Origin: Nocardioides marmotae
GTDB lineage: Bacteria; Actinomycetota; Actinomycetes; Propionibacteriales; Nocardioidaceae
Length of the DNA stretch: 64,000 nt
Direction of reading: 5' to 3'
Assembly (NCBI RefSeq): GCF_013177455.1
Contig: NZ_CP053660.1
Location: 3,658,001 to 3,722,000 of the forward strand
Each line of letters begins with the position of its first letter. Within the stretch, counting starts at the first letter, position 1. The notes under the pieces were generated by a model. The model made no database searches, was not told where the DNA came from, and worked only from the letters and a program-made list of their open reading frames with translations. The position numbers and the translations under genes were made by a program. Shown one piece after another: positions 48,495 through 57,368 of the stretch.

Positions 48495-50072
48495 ATGACG
48501 TCCGAGCGTCCCGAGCCCGGCCCGGCCCCGGACGGGGACACCCGCCCGCCGGCCGGGGCACGCCACCTCGGGGCCGGTCTCGGGGCCGGTCTCGGCACCG
48601 GCGCCCGTGCGACCGTGCGCGGCGTGGCGGCGGCGGGCCGGGCGACCGGGCGCGCGAGCCGGTACGTCGGCCGGCAGGCCAGCCGGGCCGCGAACGCCGA
48701 GGGCGCGGGCGAGTCGGGGCTGGCGCGCCTGATCCAGATGCACTTCTTCAACACCGCCGGCGACGCCGCGGTCGCGATCTCGCTGGCCGGGTCGCTGTTC
48801 TTCCAGGTGCCCTCGGGCGAGGCGCGCGGGCAGGTCGCGCTGTTCCTCGGCCTGACGATGCTGCCGTTCGCGGTGGTGGCGCCGCTGATCGGCCCGTTCC
48901 TCGACCGGTTCGCCCACGGGCGGCGCTGGGCGATCGGCGCGACGATGGCGATGCGGGCGTTCCTGTGCTGGGCGCTGGCGACCTCGGTGACCGGAGACTC
49001 GCCGTGGCTCTTCGCCGCGGCCCTCGGCGTGCTGGTCTCCTCCAAGGCCTACGGCGTGACCCGCGCCGCCGCCGTGCCGCGCCTGCTCCCGGCGGGCTTC
49101 ACGCTGGTGCGGGCCAACGGGCGGGTCAGCCTCGCCGGCATCATCGGCGCCGCGGTCTCCGCCCCGCTGGCCGGGCTGGCGTCGCTGGCCGGGCCGGAGT
49201 GGAGCCTGCGCTACGCGTTCCTGCTGTTCGTGGTGGCCACCGTGTGCGCCATCCGGCTGCCGGCCGCGGTCGACTCCAGCGTCGGCGAGGGCGACCTGGT
49301 CCTGCGCGGCGACAGCGACGCCGAGCCCGGGCGGCGCACCCGCACCCGCATCCCCCCGGCGGTCGCCTTCGCGCTGCGGGCCAACTGCGGGCCGCGGTTC
49401 CTCTCCGGCTTCCTGCTGATGTACATGGCGTTCCTGCTGCGGGAGAACCCGCCGGCGACCTCGCTGTCGGCGGAGCTGATGATCGCCCTGGTCGTCGGCG
49501 CGGCCGGCGCCGGCAACACCGCCGGCGTCGCGGCCGCCTCGATGCTGCGGCGGATCAACCCGGCGGTCGCGGTCGTCGTGGTGCTCCTCGCCGACCTGGT
49601 CGCGATCCTGCTCGCCACGCTGTTCTACGGCGTGCTGTGGCTGGCCGTCCTCGGCCTGACCGCCGGCCTGGCGCAGACGCTCGCGAAGTTCTGCCTCGAC
49701 TCCACGATCCAGCGCGACATCGCCTCGCGCGTCCAGGCCAGCGCCTTCGCGCGCAGCGACACGACCCTGCAGCTGGCCTGGGTGGTCGGGGGCTTCCTCG
49801 GCATCGCGCTGCCGCTGGAGCCCGCGCGCCTCGGCCTCGGGGTGGCCGTCGCGGTGCTCGGCTGCTGGACGGCGTACGTCCTCATCGGCGGTCGGTCCGC
49901 CGCGCGCCGCGACGCGGCCCTGCGGCAGTACGACGGGCCCCCGGCGACGGCCGCGGACCCGGAGCCGGCCGCTGACCCGGCGCCGGCGCCGGCGGAGGCC
50001 TCGTCGGTGGCCTACGACGACATGCCGGACACCCAGCCGATGCCGCGACTGCCCCGCGACGGGTCGGCCTGA
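48495..50072 (+). CDS. MFS-type multi-spanning membrane protein (Rv0876c-like)
   Basis: The 525-residue protein has a polar N-terminus of about 75 residues (with RASRYVGRQASRAANAEG) and about 12 spans in an MFS fold. Motifs include GPFLDRFAHGRRWAIG between spans 2 and 3. ATG at 48495 is chosen over 48486 because CAGGAT ends 7 bases before it. A Pro/Ala-rich C-terminal tail ends in DTQPMPRLPRDGSA. The order next to DUF3027 mirrors the M. tuberculosis Rv0876c-Rv0883c region, so orthology is probable. Substrate is unknown. Confidence 0.82.
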   Translation: MTSERPEPGPAPDGDTRPPAGARHLGAGLGAGLGTGARATVRGVAAAGRATGRASRYVGRQASRAANAEGAGESGLARLIQMHFFNTAGDAAVAISLAGSLFFQVPSGEARGQVALFLGLTMLPFAVVAPLIGPFLDRFAHGRRWAIGATMAMRAFLCWALATSVTGDSPWLFAAALGVLVSSKAYGVTRAAAVPRLLPAGFTLVRANGRVSLAGIIGAAVSAPLAGLASLAGPEWSLRYAFLLFVVATVCAIRLPAAVDSSVGEGDLVLRGDSDAEPGRRTRTRIPPAVAFALRANCGPRFLSGFLLMYMAFLLRENPPATSLSAELMIALVVGAAGAGNTAGVAAASMLRRINPAVAVVVVLLADLVAILLATLFYGVLWLAVLGLTAGLAQTLAKFCLDSTIQRDIASRVQASAFARSDTTLQLAWVVGGFLGIALPLEPARLGLGVAVAVLGCWTAYVLIGGRSAARRDAALRQYDGPPATAADPEPAADPAPAPAEASSVAYDDMPDTQPMPRLPRDGSA

Positions 50073-50101
50073 CCCCGGCCGATCCTGGCGGAGCGAGGCT
50101 T

Positions 50102-50497
50102 CTAGAGCTCCAGCTCGTCGGCGAGCGCCCGGAGCAGCTTGGCGGTCGGGGCGGCCGTGCGCGCGTCGGGGTGCCGGCCGTGCCGGTAGCCCTCGCCGAT
50201 CCCGTCGAGCAGCCGGATCAGGTCCTCGACGATCGGGCCCATCTCCTCGGGCGACTTGCGCCGCGCGGCCTGCTGCTTGCGCGAGACCGACGCCGGCTTG
50301 TCGAGGATCCGGACCTGGAGCGCCTGGTCGCCGCGGCGGCCCTGCGCGATGCCGAACTCCACGCGCGTGCCGGGCTTGACCGTGTCGACGCCGTCCGGGA
50401 GGGCGTCGGCGTGGACGTAGACGTCCGGCCCGTCCTCCTGGGACAGGAAGCCGAACCCCTTGCCCGCGTCGAACCACTTCACCTTGCCAGTGGGCAC
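50102..50497 (-). CDS. cold-shock domain protein with C-terminal extension
   Basis: The first 66 residues are a classic CSD: PTGKVKWFDAGKGFGFLSQEDG with RNP1 KGFGFL, and DVYVHADAL as RNP2. About 65 further residues (SRKQQAARRKSPEEMGPIVEDLIRLLDGIGEGYRHG in pieces) make a helical, mixed-charge tail that is known from actinobacterial CspB-like proteins. GTG at 50497 gives the standard start. It binds single-stranded RNA or DNA; a role in RNA chaperoning is inferred. Confidence 0.9.
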   Translation of the reverse strand: MPTGKVKWFDAGKGFGFLSQEDGPDVYVHADALPDGVDTVKPGTRVEFGIAQGRRGDQALQVRILDKPASVSRKQQAARRKSPEEMGPIVEDLIRLLDGIGEGYRHGRHPDARTAAPTAKLLRALADELEL

Positions 50498-50549
50498 GGT
50501 CTGACCTCTTCTGCTCGCAGCGCACCGGCGACCTGCCGGGCGACGGCAC

Positions 50550-50555
50550 AGCCTA
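50550..50555 (-). promoter_or_regulatory. possible -10 of the cold-shock gene
   Basis: TAGGCT on the minus strand lies 53 bases upstream of the start, with GGAACC 17 bases further upstream (50573-50578). The leader would be about 45 bases. Confidence 0.35.
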
Positions 50556-50607
50556 CGAGGCCGGGCAAGGCCGGTTCCAGCGGTGTCGCCGGGCCGGCCG
50601 GCCCCGC

Positions 50608-51270
50608 TCAGCGCCCGGTCGTCCCCGCCGCGGGCGCGGCGGCCCCGAGGTGGGCCTCGAGCCAGGCGGGGAACTCGGTGAGGCTCCCGAGCACCACGTG
50701 GGTGCCGGCGGCGCGCAGCTCCTCCTCGGTGCAGCCCCCGGTCAGCACCGAGACGCTCAGCGCGTCGGCGGCCAGCGCGCCCTCGACGTCGTGGACGTGG
50801 TCGCCGACGTAGATCGAGGCGCCCTCGCGGATCATCACGTCGGCCTTGCCCACGCCCCACACCCAGCCCTCGAGGTGGTCGACCTCGAGGCCGAGGTGGT
50901 CGAGGTGGAGGCGGGCGTTGTCGGGGAACTTGCCGGTCACCACGATGGTCCGACCGCCCCGGCGGCGTACGGCGTGCAGCGCCTCGCGGGCGCCCTCGAG
51001 CAGCGGGACGGACGCGATCGCGTGGTCCGGGTAGCGCGCCCGGAACCGGTCCCCGGCGGCGGGGATGGCCTCGGCGGGCAGGTAGGGCGCCAGCAGCAGG
51101 TCCAGCGGCGGGCCGAGCCGCGCGGTCATCTCCTCCACCGGGAAGTCGACGCCGAGCTCCGCGCCGAGCGCGCGGAGCACCGAGCCGAAGCCCGGGACGG
51201 TGTCGATGAGGGTCATGTCGAGGTCGAAGCCGACCACCAGGCGGTCGGCCGCAGGAGGCACGGCGGGCAC
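50608..51270 (-). CDS. HAD-family hydrolase (phosphoglycolate phosphatase-like)
   Basis: The 220-residue protein has motif I FDLDMTLID (about 15-23; nucleophile Asp and acid Asp), motif II with TIVVTGK, motif III Lys in VGKADVM, and motif IV YVGDHVHDVEGA. A helical cap follows motif I. It hydrolyses a phosphomonoester; the class is compatible with phosphoglycolate phosphatase or a nucleotidase. GTG at 51270 is the start used. Confidence 0.88.
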   Translation of the reverse strand: MPAVPPAADRLVVGFDLDMTLIDTVPGFGSVLRALGAELGVDFPVEEMTARLGPPLDLLLAPYLPAEAIPAAGDRFRARYPDHAIASVPLLEGAREALHAVRRRGGRTIVVTGKFPDNARLHLDHLGLEVDHLEGWVWGVGKADVMIREGASIYVGDHVHDVEGALAADALSVSVLTGGCTEEELRAAGTHVVLGSLTEFPAWLEAHLGAAAPAAGTTGR

Positions 51271-51368
51271 CCGGCGAGGGTAGTCCGCGTGCCCCGGATC
51301 CTTCGATCCACCGCAGCCGGAGCGCGCGTGGGACAGAATGGACGGCTCGGAGGACGGGAGGGACAGTC

Positions 51369-53549
51369 GTGAAGCCGACCGCAGGGCGGGTACGTCGCGT
51401 GCTCGCCGCTGCCCTCGTGCTGCCCGCGCTGGTGGTCCCCGGCCTCGCCGCGGCCGGCCCCGCCACCGCCGGCTCGACCGCCGCCACCGGCCCCGCCGAG
51501 CCCGCGGCCGGCTCCCGCCTGCACCTGGTGACGCTGACCGGGCCGGGCGTCGCGGGCTACCGCGGCCCGCTCGCGGACTCCTTCGTCCGCGGCGCGATGC
51601 TGCGCCAGCAGGACGCGCTGCTCGCGGAGGTCGGCGCGCCGCGACCGGCGTACCGCTGGACCACCGCGCTCAACGGCTTCGCCGTCCGCCTCTCCCCCGC
51701 CCAGGTCGGCGCGCTCCGCAGCGACCCCGACGTGGTGGGCGTGGAGCGCGACGAGGTCCGCCCGCTCGCCGGCGCCCCGGCGCCGCGCCTCGCCTCGGCT
51801 GCAGCGAAGAGGACCGCACCGGGCGGCCGGCGGGGCGGGGGCCCCGAGGGCTCGGGCGTCGTGATCGGCGTCGTCGACTCCGGCCTCGCGCCCGAGAGCC
51901 CGGTCTTCTCCGGCGCGCCCCGGCTCGGCCGGGCGCCCGAGGGCTTCGCCGGCGCGTGCATCACCACCGAGGACTGGCCCGCCGAGCGCTGCACCCGCAA
52001 GGTCGTCGGCGCCCGCTGGTTCGTCCGCGGCTTCGGCCCCGACGCGGTCCGGGCGGGCGCGTCGCTGAGCGCACGCGACGACGAGGGTCACGGGACGCGG
52101 ACCGCCTCCATCGCCGCCGGCAACAGCGGGGTGAGCGTCCGGTTCGGCGCCAAGCGGGTCGGCCGCTACGGCGGCGTCGCCCCGCAGGCCCGGCTCGCCG
52201 TCTACAAGGCGTGCTGGACCGCGCCGGACCCCCAGGACGACGGCTGCGCCACCTCCGACCTCGTGGCCGCGGTGGACCAGGCGGTCACCGACGGCGTCGA
52301 CGTGCTCGCCCTCGCGGTGGGCGGGGGCGACGGGTACGACGCGCTGGAGCGCGCCCTGCTCGGCGCGGCCGAGGCCGACGTGGTCGTCGTGGCCGCGGCC
52401 GGCAACGACGCCGGCCGGGCGCACGCCGCGCACCCCGGCCCGTGGGTCACCACCGTCGGCGGGGTCGCCGGCCCGCAGCGGCGGGGGCGGGTCGTCGTCG
52501 CCGGTGGCCCGACCCTCCTCGGCGCCAGCTCCGCCGCCCGCCCGGCCGGGCCGTCCCGCGTCGTGCGCGGCGCCGAGGTGGCCGCACCGGGGGCCGCCCC
52601 CGCCCGCGCCCGCGCCTGTGCCCCCGGCAGCCTGGACGCCGGCCGGGTCGCCGGCCGGATCGTGCTGTGCGAGCGCGGTGGACACGTCCCGCGCGTGGAG
52701 AAGTCCCGGGCCGTCGACCTCGCCGACGGCGCCGGCATGGTGCTGGTCAACGTCGGAGCCGGGTCGACCGACCCCGACGTCCACCACGTGCCTACCGTCC
52801 ACCTCGACCGCGGCGCCGCCCGCACCCTGCGGCGGTGGCTGGCCGACCACCCCGCCGGGCGGGTCACCCTGCGCGCGGACGGCACCACCCCGGGCCCGGA
52901 CCGGCGGATGCCGTGGTCGAGCACCGGCGACCCGGCCGGGGACGTGGTCAAGCCCGACGTCGTCGCGCCCGCGACCGGCCTGCTGGCCGCGGTCCCGGCC
53001 GCCGGCCGGCCCGCCCCGTGGGAGCTGTCCTCGGGCACGTCCGCCGCGACGGCGTACGTCGCCGGCGCCGCCGCCCTCCTGCGCCAGCGCCACCCCTCGT
53101 GGTCGGCGACCGCGGTCCGCTCCGCGCTGGCGACGACCGCGAGCCGCGTCGGCGCGCCGGTGCTGGGCGTCGGCTCGGGGCGGGTGCGGCCCCAGGAGGC
53201 GGTGCGGCCGGGCCTGGTGCACCTGGTGGCCCCCGGCGACTACCGCGCCTGGCTCGATGGCGAGCTGCGCGGCGACCTGAACACCGCCTCGGTGCTGCTG
53301 CGCGGCGGCGACACCAGCGCGACGCGCACCATCACGAACGTGACCGGCCGGGCCCGGTACTTCTCCTCCAGCGCGACCGGCTTCGCCCGCGGCGCGCAGG
53401 TCCGCCCGGCGGCGGTGCGGCTGGGTCCGGGCGCGAGTGCGACGTACACCGTCACCGTGCCCGGCGGCGGCCCCGACGAGGGGTACGTCGTGTGGCGCGG
53501 CGGCTCCGGCACGGTGACCCGCGTGCCGGTGGTCGTCACCAGCCGCTGA
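51369..53549 (+). CDS. secreted S8-family (subtilisin-like) serine peptidase
   Basis: The 726-residue preproprotein has an N-terminal signal peptide (VLAAALVLPALVVPGLAAAG), an inhibitor-I9-like propeptide (about 50-130, with YRWTTALNGFAVRLS), and a peptidase domain. The triad is complete: Asp170 (GVVDSG), His241 (DEGHGTRTAS) and Ser558 (SSGTSAATAYVAG), and Asn346 (AAAGNDAG) is the oxyanion residue. Between them is a protease-associated insert (about 415-505), as in plant cucumisin-like subtilases. A beta-rich C-terminal domain ends at 726. ATG or GTG at 51369 has GGGAGG upstream. It digests proteins outside the cell; its target is unknown. Confidence 0.93.
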   Translation: MKPTAGRVRRVLAAALVLPALVVPGLAAAGPATAGSTAATGPAEPAAGSRLHLVTLTGPGVAGYRGPLADSFVRGAMLRQQDALLAEVGAPRPAYRWTTALNGFAVRLSPAQVGALRSDPDVVGVERDEVRPLAGAPAPRLASAAAKRTAPGGRRGGGPEGSGVVIGVVDSGLAPESPVFSGAPRLGRAPEGFAGACITTEDWPAERCTRKVVGARWFVRGFGPDAVRAGASLSARDDEGHGTRTASIAAGNSGVSVRFGAKRVGRYGGVAPQARLAVYKACWTAPDPQDDGCATSDLVAAVDQAVTDGVDVLALAVGGGDGYDALERALLGAAEADVVVVAAAGNDAGRAHAAHPGPWVTTVGGVAGPQRRGRVVVAGGPTLLGASSAARPAGPSRVVRGAEVAAPGAAPARARACAPGSLDAGRVAGRIVLCERGGHVPRVEKSRAVDLADGAGMVLVNVGAGSTDPDVHHVPTVHLDRGAARTLRRWLADHPAGRVTLRADGTTPGPDRRMPWSSTGDPAGDVVKPDVVAPATGLLAAVPAAGRPAPWELSSGTSAATAYVAGAAALLRQRHPSWSATAVRSALATTASRVGAPVLGVGSGRVRPQEAVRPGLVHLVAPGDYRAWLDGELRGDLNTASVLLRGGDTSATRTITNVTGRARYFSSSATGFARGAQVRPAAVRLGPGASATYTVTVPGGGPDEGYVVWRGGSGTVTRVPVVVTSR

Positions 53550-53957
53550 TCAGGCGCCCTGGGCGAGCGCGACGAGCCGCTCGAGCGCGACCGGTGCGTC
53601 GCGGGTGACCATCGGGCCGACGTCCTCGGCGCCCGGGCCGGTGACCCGGGTGGTGACCGTGATCTCGGCACCGTCGCCGGCGGGGACCACGACGTGGTCG
53701 ATCTCGATGGCCAGGTCGCCCATCGTGAGGCGGTCGAGGTAGCGGCTGCCCGGCTCCACGACCTCGACCACGAACGGGGCCTCGGTGCCACCGGTCAGGG
53801 TCATCGTCCCGCCGGCGCCCTCACCGAAGGAGCCCTCGAGCGCGACCGCCTCGACGGCGGGGTCCCACAGGTGCCAGCTGCCGACGTCGGACCACAGCGC
53901 CCAGACCGCGGCGGGCGGGGCGGTCGTGGTGATGGACTCCGCGTGCTCGAACGTCAT
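53550..53957 (-). CDS. SRPBCC-family protein
   Basis: The 135-residue protein has the START/Bet v1-type helix-grip pattern: ITTTAPPAAVWALWSDVGSWHLWDPAVEAVALEG at the start, then beta-strands and the C-terminal helix VALERLVALAQGA. Such proteins bind hydrophobic ligands, for example polyketide cyclases. ATG at 53957 is preceded by TAGGTT ending 7 bases upstream, a leaderless pattern. Its stop abuts that of the subtilase (TGATCA). Ligand is unknown. Confidence 0.82.
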   Translation of the reverse strand: MTFEHAESITTTAPPAAVWALWSDVGSWHLWDPAVEAVALEGSFGEGAGGTMTLTGGTEAPFVVEVVEPGSRYLDRLTMGDLAIEIDHVVVPAGDGAEITVTTRVTGPGAEDVGPMVTRDAPVALERLVALAQGA

Positions 53958-53964
53958 GGGAGGC

Positions 53965-53970
53965 AACCTA
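53965..53970 (-). promoter_or_regulatory. -10 hexamer for the SRPBCC gene
   Basis: TAGGTT on the minus strand, 7 bases before the ATG; no ribosome site between. Confidence 0.45.
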
Positions 53971-54007
53971 CGCCCGGGTGTGGCGCGGGTCACGGGGTCG
54001 CGCCGGC

Positions 54008-55327
54008 TCAGTCCTCGCGGGCGACGGTCATCTGGCGGTCGCCGAACCGGACGACGTCCCCGGCCAGCAGCGTGGTGGGCTTGCCCGCCGACAGCGGCCG
54101 GGAGACCCCCTGGCGCACGAGGATGGAGCCGTTGGTCGAGCCGCGGTCCATCACGACGAGGACGCCGTCGGCCGCCACCTGGAGCTGGGCGTGGGTCTTG
54201 GACAGCGACATGTCCGAGGAGCGCAGCGGCACGACGTGTCGCACCGGCTCGCCCTGCCGGGCCTCGGGCCGCCGGCCGACCAGCGCGAGGCCCTCGACCA
54301 CGAACGACTCGCCGCTGTCGAAGGCCACCCGCCAGCGCGCCGGGCCGGCGCCGGCCGCGCGCATGACCGTGCGCTCGGCGGTGGTGTGGGAGGTGACCAC
54401 GGGAGCGGCGGGAGCTGAGGCACCGGCGGCGGCGGCGTGGGCGGGCGCGGCGTGGGCGGGCGCGGGCGTGCCCTGGCCGATCGTCCCGACGGTCTCCGGC
54501 GAGGGGGCCGGCGGGTCGACCAGGGGCGGCCCGAGCTTGCGGCGCTTGGCCGGCGGCGGGCTCGCGGGCGCGGCCGGCGGGGCGCTCGGCGCCGGGGTGG
54601 TCGCCGGGGCCGGGGCGGCCGCAGGCGGGCTCGCGGGCGGAGCTGCGGGCACGGCTGCGGGCACGGCCGGCTGGGCGGCGCTCGGCGGCACGGGGAGCGT
54701 CGGCGTCGGCGCGACCGGGCGGGGCGGGTTCGTCGGGCGCGGGGCCCGGGGCGGCACCGCCGGGCTGGTCGCGGCGGGCGGCGGCGAGGGGACCAGCCGC
54801 ATCGCGGTCAGGTTGACGATCTGGCGCGGGGCGGCGGCGACCTCCTCGACGACCACCGGCGCGGGCCGCACGTCGACGACCGCGGCGTGGGTGAGCCGGT
54901 CGTGCGCGCCGCGGCGCCGGCCGCTGCCGTCCATCACCGCCGTCCAGGCCAGGGTCGCCAGGCCCATCCCGAACGTCGGCAGCGCGGCCACGCCGAGCAT
55001 CAGCGAGCGGAGCATCGCAGCCGGCACCCCGATCGGCGCGCCGGTGGCGGCGTGCACCACGCGCAGCCCGAGGAGGGCCCGGCCCGGGGAGATCCCCCGC
55101 AGGCCGAGGAGCAGGGAGAAGACCAGCGAGACGAGCAGGACGACGCCGACGATCACGCCGATCCCGGCCCAGGTCTCGCCGCGGTCCAGGAGGAACCACC
55201 AGGAGAGCAGCCCCGCGACGACGTAGGTCCCCCAGGCGACGAGCCGGTCGACGGTGAAGGCGTAGAAGCGCCGGTCGAGCTCCGCTGCGGGGTACGTCGT
55301 GGCGGCCGGCGGGGTGTGGTCGGCCAT
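54008..55327 (-). CDS. RDD-membrane / FHA-domain protein
   Basis: The 439-residue protein has an N-terminal RDD domain with about three spans (LDRRFYAFTVDRLVAWGTYVVAGLL, then VGVVLLVSLVFSLLLGLRGISPGRALLGLRVV). A long Pro/Ala-rich linker (about 175-320) follows. The C-terminal FHA domain (about 340-435) shows LVGRRPEA, SSDMSLSKTHAQL and DRGSTNGS, the phosphothreonine-binding loops. It is thus a membrane-anchored phosphopeptide reader. It is the third gene of the phosphatase-FHA operon and shares one base with the previous gene. Confidence 0.85.
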   Translation of the reverse strand: MADHTPPAATTYPAAELDRRFYAFTVDRLVAWGTYVVAGLLSWWFLLDRGETWAGIGVIVGVVLLVSLVFSLLLGLRGISPGRALLGLRVVHAATGAPIGVPAAMLRSLMLGVAALPTFGMGLATLAWTAVMDGSGRRRGAHDRLTHAAVVDVRPAPVVVEEVAAAPRQIVNLTAMRLVPSPPPAATSPAVPPRAPRPTNPPRPVAPTPTLPVPPSAAQPAVPAAVPAAPPASPPAAAPAPATTPAPSAPPAAPASPPPAKRRKLGPPLVDPPAPSPETVGTIGQGTPAPAHAAPAHAAAAGASAPAAPVVTSHTTAERTVMRAAGAGPARWRVAFDSGESFVVEGLALVGRRPEARQGEPVRHVVPLRSSDMSLSKTHAQLQVAADGVLVVMDRGSTNGSILVRQGVSRPLSAGKPTTLLAGDVVRFGDRQMTVARED

Positions 55328-56526
55328 CAGGGCTTGGTGACCTGGATGGTGACCCCGTCACCGAGGTCGATGACCGCACCGGGGATCAGCTGGACCGCGA
55401 TGCCGGGCTGCAGGTCCTCGGGGCCGAGGCCGGGCTGGACCAGCACGGTGCCGTTGGTCGAGCCGAGGTCGGTGACCACGGCGAGCCCGTGGTCGGCGCC
55501 GGATCCGGGCCGCACCTCGAGGTGGGTCGAGGAGATCTCCTGCTGCGGGCTCGGCACGGTGACCAGCCGCGGCTGCTCGGTCGAGGTGAACCGGCGCGCC
55601 TCGGGCGCACGACCGACCAGCACCGCGCGGTCGACGTCGACGGTCTCTCCGTGGGAGATGACGAGCCGGGCGACCGGGCGCGAGGTCACCGCGGGGGCCT
55701 GCGGCTGCCCGGCGATGCCCGAGGGCCGCCGCTGGAACGGGCTCGGGTCCAACACGCCGGCGCGGGTCTCGCCGTCGTGGTCCTCCGAACCCGACCCCGA
55801 CGGGACGGGAGGCTCGGAGGGCACCGGCGGGGCGGGCGGCACCGGAGGTGCGGGCGGCGGGGGCGGCACGGACGGCGGCGGGGGCGCGCTCGGGGGCGCG
55901 GCCGGCGGTGCCGGAGGCGGCGGGGGCGGTGCGGACGGCGGGGGCGGGATCGGGGTGGAGGTGGTCGGGACGTCGTCCTCCCCGTCCTCCTCGTCGTCCT
56001 CGTCCGGGTCGTGGAGCTCGGTCTCGTGCTCGGGGCCGAACTCCGGCTCCTCGACGGCCCCGGCGGCCGGGCCGGTGCCGGTGGCCCCGGCGGGCTCCTC
56101 GAGCCGCGCGAGCCGGACCAGGCCGGTGGCGGCGAGGAGGTCCGGGCCGGAGGGGCGCTCGTCGAGGACGACAGAGAGCGCCTCGACGCGGACCCAGGAG
56201 CGCTCGACCCAGGTCGTGGCCGACGCACCGTCGACCTCGACGGTCTCCCCGTCGGCGGCGACGCGCACGCGGACGCGACCGCGCACGAGCAGCCGGGTCG
56301 CCCCGTCGTCGGCGGTGGTCGCCAGCACGAACGCCGGCAGCGCGCGCAGCCCGTCGGAGAGCAGCGCGTCGAGCAGCGCGTCGGCGTCCACGCCGTCGTC
56401 GACCAGCGGCCACAGGGCCGCGGCCCGGTCCTTCTCGCTCGGCGGCAGCAGCACGGTGGCGTGCTCGCCGAGCACGCCGAACCACTCACCCGGCCGGTAG
56501 GCGCGGGTCGTCGTCTGCTCGCTCAC
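55327..56526 (-). CDS. FHA-domain protein with proline-rich linker
   Basis: The 399-residue cytoplasmic protein has an N-terminal globular region of unknown fold (1-140; [37 protein letters not shown] and [13 protein letters not shown]) and an acidic plus Pro-rich linker (about 165-260, with long [14 protein letters not shown] runs). The C-terminal FHA domain (about 290-390) has [18 protein letters not shown] and [14 protein letters not shown] domains bind phosphothreonine, so it may gather targets of a serine/threonine kinase that is not in this window. Its start overlaps the PP2C stop by four bases. Confidence 0.85.
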   Translation of the reverse strand: MSEQTTTRAYRPGEWFGVLGEHATVLLPPSEKDRAAALWPLVDDGVDADALLDALLSDGLRALPAFVLATTADDGATRLLVRGRVRVRVAADGETVEVDGASATTWVERSWVRVEALSVVLDERPSGPDLLAATGLVRLARLEEPAGATGTGPAAGAVEEPEFGPEHETELHDPDEDDEEDGEDDVPTTSTPIPPPPSAPPPPPPAPPAAPPSAPPPPSVPPPPPAPPVPPAPPVPSEPPVPSGSGSEDHDGETRAGVLDPSPFQRRPSGIAGQPQAPAVTSRPVARLVISHGETVDVDRAVLVGRAPEARRFTSTEQPRLVTVPSPQQEISSTHLEVRPGSGADHGLAVVTDLGSTNGTVLVQPGLGPEDLQPGIAVQLIPGAVIDLGDGVTIQVTKP

Positions 56527-57344
56527 GGCAGGGCTCCCAGTTTCTGCTCGAGACTCACCCGTTGGGCGTCGGAGTCGTAGGAGAACTCACTGACCAATCC
56601 CACCACATCGACGACGACCACCGTCGCGTTGTCCCGGCCGCCGGCCGCAAGAGCCGCCGCGACGAGCTGGTCCGCGGCGTCGCGGGGGTCGTCGACCCGG
56701 CCCAGGATGGCGCCCATCTGGTCGTCGGTGATCATCCCGGTGATCCCGTCGGAGCAGAGCACCAGCCGCTCGACCGAGGCCAGGGGCAGCAGGAAGTAGT
56801 CGGCCTCGGCGGCGTCGGGGCCGCCGAGCGCGCGGGTGATGACGTGCCGCTCGGGGTGCACCGCGGCGTCGTCCTCGGTGATCGCGCCGGCCTCGACGAG
56901 CTCCTGGACGACGCTGTGGTCGACGCTGACCTGCTCGAGGCGGCCCTCGGTGAAGCGGTAGATGCGCGAGTCGCCGAGGTTGGCCAGCAGCCACTTCGGC
57001 TCGCCGTCGTCCTCGACGAGCAGCGCGACGACCGCGGTGGTGCCGGCGTGGAACCGGCCGGCTCCGCGGGCGCGTTGCGCGGCGCCGTACTCCGAGATGC
57101 GGTGCTGGCAGCCCGCGAGCGTCGCGGCGATGACCTCGGTCCCCCGGGCGGGGTCGTAGCCGGCGTCGGCGAGCCGGGCGAACTCCTCGACCACGATCGC
57201 GCTGGCGACGTCGCCGCCCTCGTGGCCGCCCATGCCGTCGGCGACGACGAAGACCGGCGGCGCGGCGAGGTAGGAGTCCTCGTTGACCTCGCGGACCAGG
57301 CCGACGTCGGTGGCCGCTCCGTGGTGGAGCTCGACGGCCTTCAC
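56523..57344 (-). CDS. PP2C-type serine/threonine protein phosphatase
   Basis: The 273-residue enzyme has the metal-binding motifs of PP2[33 protein letters not shown] in pieces (motifs I-III), [29 protein letters not shown] and [13 protein letters not shown]. All metal-ligand Asp residues are present, so it should be active. GTG at 57344 starts the gene with TATCGA ending 7 bases upstream. It opens a three-gene operon with two FHA proteins, which suggests reversal of phosphothreonine signals that the FHA proteins read. PstP of other actinobacteria is similar but has a membrane anchor that is missing here. Confidence 0.92.
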   Translation of the reverse strand: MKAVELHHGAATDVGLVREVNEDSYLAAPPVFVVADGMGGHEGGDVASAIVVEEFARLADAGYDPARGTEVIAATLAGCQHRISEYGAAQRARGAGRFHAGTTAVVALLVEDDGEPKWLLANLGDSRIYRFTEGRLEQVSVDHSVVQELVEAGAITEDDAAVHPERHVITRALGGPDAAEADYFLLPLASVERLVLCSDGITGMITDDQMGAILGRVDDPRDAADQLVAAALAAGGRDNATVVVVDVVGLVSEFSYDSDAQRVSLEQKLGALP

Positions 57345-57368
57345 CCGCGGCTCGATAGCGTTGGGGGG
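57345..57368. promoter_or_regulatory. overlapping divergent promoters, PP2C operon / helicase-associated gene
   Basis: Only 24 bases separate GTG 57344 (minus) and ATG 57369 (plus). TATCGA (57352-57357, minus) ends 7 bases before the phosphatase start, and TAGCGT (57356-57361, plus) ends 7 bases before the helicase-associated start. The hexamers overlap by two bases, so the two promoters cannot be occupied at once. Confidence 0.55.
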
